A stretch of 45,571 nt of DNA from Crocosphaera sp. (GTDB lineage Bacteria > Cyanobacteriota > Cyanobacteriia > Cyanobacteriales > Microcystaceae): positions 1 through 45,571 of the forward strand of contig NZ_JASJEB010000018.1 in the NCBI RefSeq assembly GCF_030064895.1, read 5' to 3'. The first letter of the stretch is position 1; the number at the start of each line of letters is the position of its first letter. The notes below the pieces were generated by a model, which searched no databases, was not told the DNA's origin, and saw nothing but the letters and a program-made list of their open reading frames with translations. Shown in pieces: positions 41,301 through 45,571 of this stretch. The position numbers and the translations under genes were made by a program.

Positions 41301-43249
41301 TTTGTGGAGCTATTTTCTTAGCAGATACCGTACCAAAATTAACTATTCAAAATAGTATTATTGACTATAAAAATTTCAGGGATAAAAGTGAACCTGAAAC
41401 CGGTGGAATTTGTCTTTTAGCTGAAGGAGTTCATAGTGATATTTATAATAGTACCCTATTAGGAAGCACTACAGTTAAAACCATAGAAGCAAGTAATAGT
41501 ATTTTTAGTCAAACCTTAAGGGTTCTTAGAAAACAAACAGGATGTATTCGTTTTTCTTATGTTAGTGGAACCTCTGATACACCTCTACGTTATCGATGTC
41601 AACCGGATCTTACGTTTAAGGAACAATTAGACTCAGATAATTTAGCTCAAAAGATTACTTGTTTGGCAATTGGCAAAAAAATAGGCATCGGCACTATTTA
41701 TAATGATCCTCAAAATAGTAATAAAATTATTGGCAGTGAGACGAGTTTTCAAAGAGAATTAAAAGAAGAATATGAAATCAATATCGTGAGAAAGAATCAA
41801 ACTAACGAAAAAGAAATGAGAACAATTCGTAATATAGAAAGTGAAACCGGGTTAACCATTAATCAACCTCTTGTTCCTCCGATAGATGAAGAAAATGCAG
41901 CTATATTTGAAATTCCTTTTATCTTCGCTGGAACTTTAGGAAATGGATTGTTTAATTCTTTTAATCAAGGCAAACAATGGAATAATATTAGTGAAAATCT
42001 TCCTGATTTTTATATCACAGCAATAACTTCCTATACTCAAGAAGAAACAACAACGCTATTGATTGGAACCATAGAAGGTAAAATATACCAGTCTCAACTC
42101 AATAATAATATAGACTGGACAGAAAATAATTTAGAAGGAAATAATACCCCTATTTCTGCCCTATTAACTTATCAGAACAATATTTGGGCTGCTACTACTG
42201 GTCAAGGAGTTTGGACATATACTAAAGATCAACAGAATAACCAGACTCTAGGGAAAAAATGGCAATCCATAACAGAAGGATTAGACGATCTCAATGTTAC
42301 CAGTTTAGCCATTAATGCTCAAGGACAACTGTTAGCAGGGACTCAAGAAAAGGGAGTATTTATCTATATTGACGAAGAAAACAACAAAACCTGGAGTCCA
42401 TTTAATACAGGATTACTAGACTTACACATTACCGTTTTAATTGTTAATTCTCAAAAGCAACTATTGGCTGGGACTCAAAAAGGAGGTGTATTTTACTACA
42501 ATGATAATCAAAATAAGTGGGTAGAAATGAATGAAAACTTAACCCATCTAAACATTACAGCAATGGTCTCATCTCAAATAAAAAGTCGAATTTCCATTCA
42601 AGAGAACATTGTGACTGGACAGAATACATTTTTTAAACAAGAAGGACTGAAACCAGGGGCTAAATTCTTTCAAGATGGAGAAGACTTAGGTATTATTACT
42701 CAAATTAAATCTGACACAAAACTTATTCTACAAACAGTAATTCAAGAGGATATAATAAACCAAGAATATAAAAATTATGAGTTAATTTTTGCTGCAACTG
42801 ATGACGGCAAACTCTTTAGATACCTTCAAGGTGGAACTGCTTGGGAAAAACTAAATTTGGATCTCAAAGGAATCGCCATTACTGTTTTAAACAAAGTTGA
42901 TGAAACCGGAGGAAACTTATTTTTAGGAACAGCAGCTGGCGATATTATGTACTCTCAAGAGAATGGCCAAAATTGGTTTTCTATGAATCAGGGACTGACC
43001 AACGTAGAGCAAAAACTGACAATAATGGCCAGTTTACAACCTAATTTCACCTCTTCATTTTATGGTGATCCTGGTTATGCTCAACTTAGTCAAAACTGTG
43101 CGATAGAAATCCGAAACGGTGGAGAAGATGGGGCGGAAATGGGGGCATTTTACTCCCTGAAACAACCCCAAAAAGAACAAAATTTGCAAGCTACTCTTAA
43201 AGAATATTTACCTTTTGGCTTACAAGTAGGAACCTTCTATATTACTTAA
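38375..43249 (+). CDS. gpI-like phage tail/baseplate protein with beta-helix and propeller extensions
   Basis: 1624 residues, several times the usual gpI size. The N-terminal 150 residues are the P2 gpI-like tail domain: DRLYKLLPAIYRLRD, LGVIEAELDIVENDIGHLYQNWFIETCDDWIVPYIADLL and REWRALVANTLAYRRRKGT. A long beta-rich region follows. Residues about 770-1130 look like a right-handed beta-helix (LTIIADNGQRP, IYIRGTAKGE, LTIQNSIIDYKN). Residues about 1180-1545 are BNR-like propeller blades matching those of the protein encoded at 26962-32766. Residues 883-905 are hydrophobic (NLIGLVISFLTFIYQWISRYLG). The C-terminus (SFYGDPGYAQL ... PFGLQVGTFYIT) resembles that of eCIS gpI proteins. Function: baseplate periphery/tail protein; surface decoration or anchoring is inferred. 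Followed after ten bases by the DUF6519 gene. Confidence 0.87.
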   Translation: MTTPRDRLYKLLPAIYRLRDADEKEPLRALLGVIEAELDIVENDIGHLYQNWFIETCDDWIVPYIADLLDVREVYNQTLNDLDQTSYGQREWRALVANTLAYRRRKGTIAVLEQLAKDVTGWRSHAVEFGRLILTSQNLNHVVTQNTLVNLRADNYVQTIGTPFESQAAYSVDIRSPSNGGRYNISQIGLFVWRLQSYPLNKITPRKITPDRYTFNPLGYDDIPLFNQPQTETNLATLTQEINVPDPLSILPLAKELRRRRQLLWEGKYPEGVRYFDSDPILEIFINGQVDPIAPETILICSLDKEKTWEMPNLQRDRLPGDPPIPTPVVAVDPTLGRIKFLDPPYPQQVEVSYSYGFSDDLGGGPYPRQIPDDDPIFEVDHVNSVDSNPLAMAIETWNQKAQVLPGIENKTNIPIVDVTIRGISQRNHEREMFSSGVIRGLSVIKDGGNQQIVVTSGQAIDGLGRIITLSENLTMTLETLRDTIADYPGNTGFLVIFYQSEQQKISIEFVRETAIDALKRYCIPLVQLTIDSRFQQLQELETVERDFNFTPGIVWGLEVKMMANTLEAMVTPGLAIDKKGRKMTLNQSLILNFKPYLENKENLSLILLQINTLLTSRWQIELVTPDEIDEIKKDNRRDYIELAQFNPIAPLEIEVHKRQNLELVTIEGLEVTRIPSPGAIVEISPGTVTISSDKLSDASETEVESEVREIKLENPCRLDLSEYPGQTLTLFISSEKEQGLPLNFVSETSPNIGIVPQIIDSNHIYKDIYKETIVIKDSHTYEGDYEIIIPRKNRLTIIADNGQRPHLQGKIYIRGTAKGEDHQAGELCFEGLLIEGNMIVRSGNLGRLQIRHCTLVPANSQLKVQSRFQLFQEPEENKIDPFNLIGLVISFLTFIYQWISRYLGQNNYHSPYRFSEIFQLYCQQLQSLFTLIEQTFLGESRTRDDEQLELDGGASMFLPLEHDNIHLEIIIERSICGAIFLADTVPKLTIQNSIIDYKNFRDKSEPETGGICLLAEGVHSDIYNSTLLGSTTVKTIEASNSIFSQTLRVLRKQTGCIRFSYVSGTSDTPLRYRCQPDLTFKEQLDSDNLAQKITCLAIGKKIGIGTIYNDPQNSNKIIGSETSFQRELKEEYEINIVRKNQTNEKEMRTIRNIESETGLTINQPLVPPIDEENAAIFEIPFIFAGTLGNGLFNSFNQGKQWNNISENLPDFYITAITSYTQEETTTLLIGTIEGKIYQSQLNNNIDWTENNLEGNNTPISALLTYQNNIWAATTGQGVWTYTKDQQNNQTLGKKWQSITEGLDDLNVTSLAINAQGQLLAGTQEKGVFIYIDEENNKTWSPFNTGLLDLHITVLIVNSQKQLLAGTQKGGVFYYNDNQNKWVEMNENLTHLNITAMVSSQIKSRISIQENIVTGQNTFFKQEGLKPGAKFFQDGEDLGIITQIKSDTKLILQTVIQEDIINQEYKNYELIFAATDDGKLFRYLQGGTAWEKLNLDLKGIAITVLNKVDETGGNLFLGTAAGDIMYSQENGQNWFSMNQGLTNVEQKLTIMASLQPNFTSSFYGDPGYAQLSQNCAIEIRNGGEDGAEMGAFYSLKQPQKEQNLQATLKEYLPFGLQVGTFYIT

Positions 43250-43259
43250 CATACCAGCA

Positions 43260-45571
43260 ATGAAAGGCGACATCACCCGATTAACATTTGACCCCAAAAA
43301 GCACTATACCAGCGTTCGTATGCAGCAGGGACGCTTACAATTGGATGCTGATTGGAATGAACAAGTTGACATTGACAACCATCTACGACGCGCACAAATC
43401 TTAGCATCTTTGGGTTCTGAGAATGGAGTTCCTAGTTATAACCCAGAAACACAAGAACGTAAATCCAATAGCTTTAAATTAACTATTATTGACCAAGGAA
43501 AAGATATACAAATTAGACCCGGTCATCTTTATATTAGAGGAACACTGTGTGAACTGGAATTAGGAACACTTTTCCCCGCGACAATAAAAGAAAGTCAACC
43601 AGAAACAGAAAAACTCCAACTGGAAGTCTCCAGTTTGGTCATTGATGGAAGGGACATTGAGGAAAAACAATGGTTAGAAGATGAGGAAGGAAAACGTTAT
43701 CAAATCGAAACTGTTGACAGAGCAAAACGGACATTAACATTAAAAACTAATGAGGGAATTGCTAAAAAAATAATTAAACTACGTCGTTTATCTACTTATA
43801 AAACCCAACCCGATTATTTCAATCCTCATCCTCCTTCTAACTTATCATCAGGACTTTACTTCGCTTATATTGATGTTTGGGAACGTCATATTACCACCAT
43901 TGAAGATAATTCCCTGCGTGAAATTGCTTTAAGTCTTCCTGATACCACCACTCGCAGCAAAACGGTTTGGCAATTAAAACTGCTAAATATTCATGAAGCA
44001 GCAAAAAAACAGTTATTAAATTTTGTCAATCAAATACAAGTAACAGAAGATAAAAAAGAAGCTAAAAAGAAACTTGTTGATGAGTTAACAGAATTAACAG
44101 AGTCAACAGAGTCACAGGAAAAAATAACAGAAGCAGATTTTAAAAATAAGTTTAATGAGTTGACAAAGACTGATAAACAGAGGGAATTTGAAAAATTATT
44201 GACTCAGTATAACAGTAATGTTAGCCAAGAAGGAGCGAAAAATCTTAGAGATTTTATTGATGAATTAAAATTAACAAAAGATAAAAAAGGAGCTAAAAAT
44301 AAGCTTGTTGATAAGTTAACAGAATTAACGGAGTCACAGAAAAAAGTAACAGAAGAAAAACTTTCATCTTTGAAGAATAAGTTCAATGAGTTAATAAATA
44401 GTGATGAACAGAGAAAATTTGCAGATTTGTTGACTCAGTATAACAGTAATGTTGGCCAGGAAAGAGATGAATTAGAAGAAAATAGTGACAAAATTTGGAA
44501 AGAATTTGTTAGCAATAATCACAGTCGATTTACTGAAGCAAAAATGAATGCTTGTGCCTTACTTTGCGATAATGCTAGAACAGGGTATCAACGGTTAGAA
44601 AATCAATTATATCGCGTCGAAATCCATCAATCTGGAACGATAGGAGATGAGACATCACCAACCTTTAAATGGTCACGAGAAAACGGTAGTATTGCTAGTT
44701 CAATTGTAGGAAAAATTGAAGGAAATACTATTGATATTAAACCATCTAGTGACGATACTTGGAGTTCTTCTCAACCTGGACAACAGTGGATTGAAATGAC
44801 TAACGAAGAACAAGAGTTAAAGGGAATTCCAGGGGTATTAGCCCTGATAAATAGAGTGATTTCAGGGACAAAAATTGAGTTTAGTAATCCAACTCCTACG
44901 ATTAGTAAAAATTTGACGAAGGTGAGACGTTGGGATAGTAATGAGATAGAGATTAAATCTCAAGAATGGATAGATTTAGAAGGAGGAATTAAAGTAAAAT
45001 TTTCTTCAGATTTAGCTTATAAAACGGGAGACTATTGGTTAATTCCAGCCAGAACAGCAACGAATGATATTGAATGGCCGAATGACAACGGAGAACCAGC
45101 TAGACCCATATCTCAGTCACCGCGCGGTATTACACATAATTATGCACTTTTAGGGTTAGTAACAATCAATCAAAAAGGTAGTTTTGAGGGACCTAAACAA
45201 AAAAATAAAATCTTAGATAAACGGATGAAATTTCCTTCTCTACAAAATAGCTTTGATAAGGAAAATGGCGGGAAAATAAATGGGAAGGTTACCATTAACG
45301 CCAAACTAGAAGTAACAGAAAACGTCACCATTGCAGATACCTTAGCAGTAGATAAAAGTACCAACTTAGCCATTAAGGAAGGTAATGTAGCTATTGGAAG
45401 TGACTCCCATGAAGCCGAACTAGGGGTCACAGGAAACGTCACCATTACAGACACCTTAGCAGTAGATAAAAGTACCAACTTAGCCATTAAGGAAGGTAAT
45501 GTAGCTATTGGAAGTGACTCCCATGAAGCCGAACTAGGGGTCACAGGAAACGTCACCATTACAGACACCTT
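43260..45571 (+). CDS. DUF6519 eCIS protein with fibre-like C-terminal repeats, cut by the window edge
   Basis: At least 770 residues; the reading frame is open to the window end. The N-terminus (MKGDITRLTFDPKKHYTSVRMQQGRLQLDADWNEQ) is the hallmark of DUF6519 proteins found at the end of eCIS baseplate operons. Residues about 262-400 are an inserted, internally duplicated, charged helical stretch (LTQYNSNV twice). The DUF6519 fold then resumes (ALLCDNARTGYQRLENQLYRVEIHQSG, FKWSRENGS). From about residue 685 the chain turns into 38-residue repeats (VTIxDTLAVDKSTNLAI..GNVAIGSD), as in trimeric tail fibres. Expected role: a baseplate-attached fibre or sensor. The ATG lies ten bases after the gpI-like stop. 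Confidence 0.88.
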   Translation, partial: MKGDITRLTFDPKKHYTSVRMQQGRLQLDADWNEQVDIDNHLRRAQILASLGSENGVPSYNPETQERKSNSFKLTIIDQGKDIQIRPGHLYIRGTLCELELGTLFPATIKESQPETEKLQLEVSSLVIDGRDIEEKQWLEDEEGKRYQIETVDRAKRTLTLKTNEGIAKKIIKLRRLSTYKTQPDYFNPHPPSNLSSGLYFAYIDVWERHITTIEDNSLREIALSLPDTTTRSKTVWQLKLLNIHEAAKKQLLNFVNQIQVTEDKKEAKKKLVDELTELTESTESQEKITEADFKNKFNELTKTDKQREFEKLLTQYNSNVSQEGAKNLRDFIDELKLTKDKKGAKNKLVDKLTELTESQKKVTEEKLSSLKNKFNELINSDEQRKFADLLTQYNSNVGQERDELEENSDKIWKEFVSNNHSRFTEAKMNACALLCDNARTGYQRLENQLYRVEIHQSGTIGDETSPTFKWSRENGSIASSIVGKIEGNTIDIKPSSDDTWSSSQPGQQWIEMTNEEQELKGIPGVLALINRVISGTKIEFSNPTPTISKNLTKVRRWDSNEIEIKSQEWIDLEGGIKVKFSSDLAYKTGDYWLIPARTATNDIEWPNDNGEPARPISQSPRGITHNYALLGLVTINQKGSFEGPKQKNKILDKRMKFPSLQNSFDKENGGKINGKVTINAKLEVTENVTIADTLAVDKSTNLAIKEGNVAIGSDSHEAELGVTGNVTITDTLAVDKSTNLAIKEGNVAIGSDSHEAELGVTGNVTITDT
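45324..45571 (+). repeat. In-frame 114-bp tandem repeats in the fibre region
   Basis: GTCACCATT(G/A)CAGA begins at 45324, 45438 and 45552, 114 bp (38 codons) apart. The second and third units are identical as far as the window shows. The array continues beyond the edge, so the copy number is unknown. Confidence 0.9.

Noticed and set aside
45170-45568. Minus-strand repetitive reading frame of 132 codons
   Set aside because: It is the antisense shadow of the in-frame 114-bp fibre repeats.

Overview
The window looks like chromosomal DNA of a cyanobacterium, most likely a unicellular Cyanothece/Crocosphaera/Gloeothece-type organism. The reasons are low GC, many HIP1 octamers (GCGATCGC) inside and between genes, long runs of degenerate heptamers of the AGGCAGG and GGAGTTC types, small MITE-like elements, and protein families typical of the phylum. 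This placement is an inference; no rRNA gene or other phylogenetic marker is present.

Positions 168-21368 (all minus strand, transcribed right to left) hold a nonribosomal peptide cluster. In transcription order: an ornithine cyclodeaminase-like enzyme; a prolyl-carrier-type trio (acyl-CoA dehydrogenase-like flavoenzyme, free-standing adenylating ligase, free-standing carrier protein); NRPS 1 (C-A-PCP-E), whose A domain reads as Asn-specific and carries a PP-loop/amidotransferase-like domain inserted after motif A8; NRPS 2, which stops just after A8 of its A domain; three tailoring genes (glycosyltransferase, methyltransferase, sulfotransferase); NRPS 3, which begins with the missing C-terminal A subdomain and continues PCP-E; and NRPS 4 (C-PCP-thioesterase, no A domain). 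The simplest model is a pyrroline/pyrrole-capped short peptide with two D residues, made from proline (supplied from ornithine), a modified asparagine and one or two further residues, then glycosylated, methylated and/or sulfated.

Positions 21461-22774 (minus) encode a HupE/UreJ-type membrane protein that is probably unrelated to either neighbour.

Positions 22926-45571 (plus) hold the baseplate/spike part of a contractile injection system of the eCIS type: spike (gpV/VgrG-like), PAAR-like tip, gp25, two baseplate J-type proteins, a DUF4157 protein with a probable effector C-terminus, a gpI-like tail protein, and the start of a DUF6519 protein that ends in fibre-like repeats cut by the window edge. 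Sheath, tube and AAA+ genes are not in the window. The second J protein and the gpI-like protein contain large AT-rich inserts of sialidase/BNR-like propeller blades and a small repeated beta module.

This operon is interrupted at 36.0-38.2 kb by two toxin-antitoxin pairs (HigBA-like and VapBC-like), each bracketed by copies of the same hairpin-bearing repeat, plus a 109-bp MITE. A nearly identical copy of that MITE has also inserted into the 3' end of the ornithine cyclodeaminase gene and supplies its stop codon.
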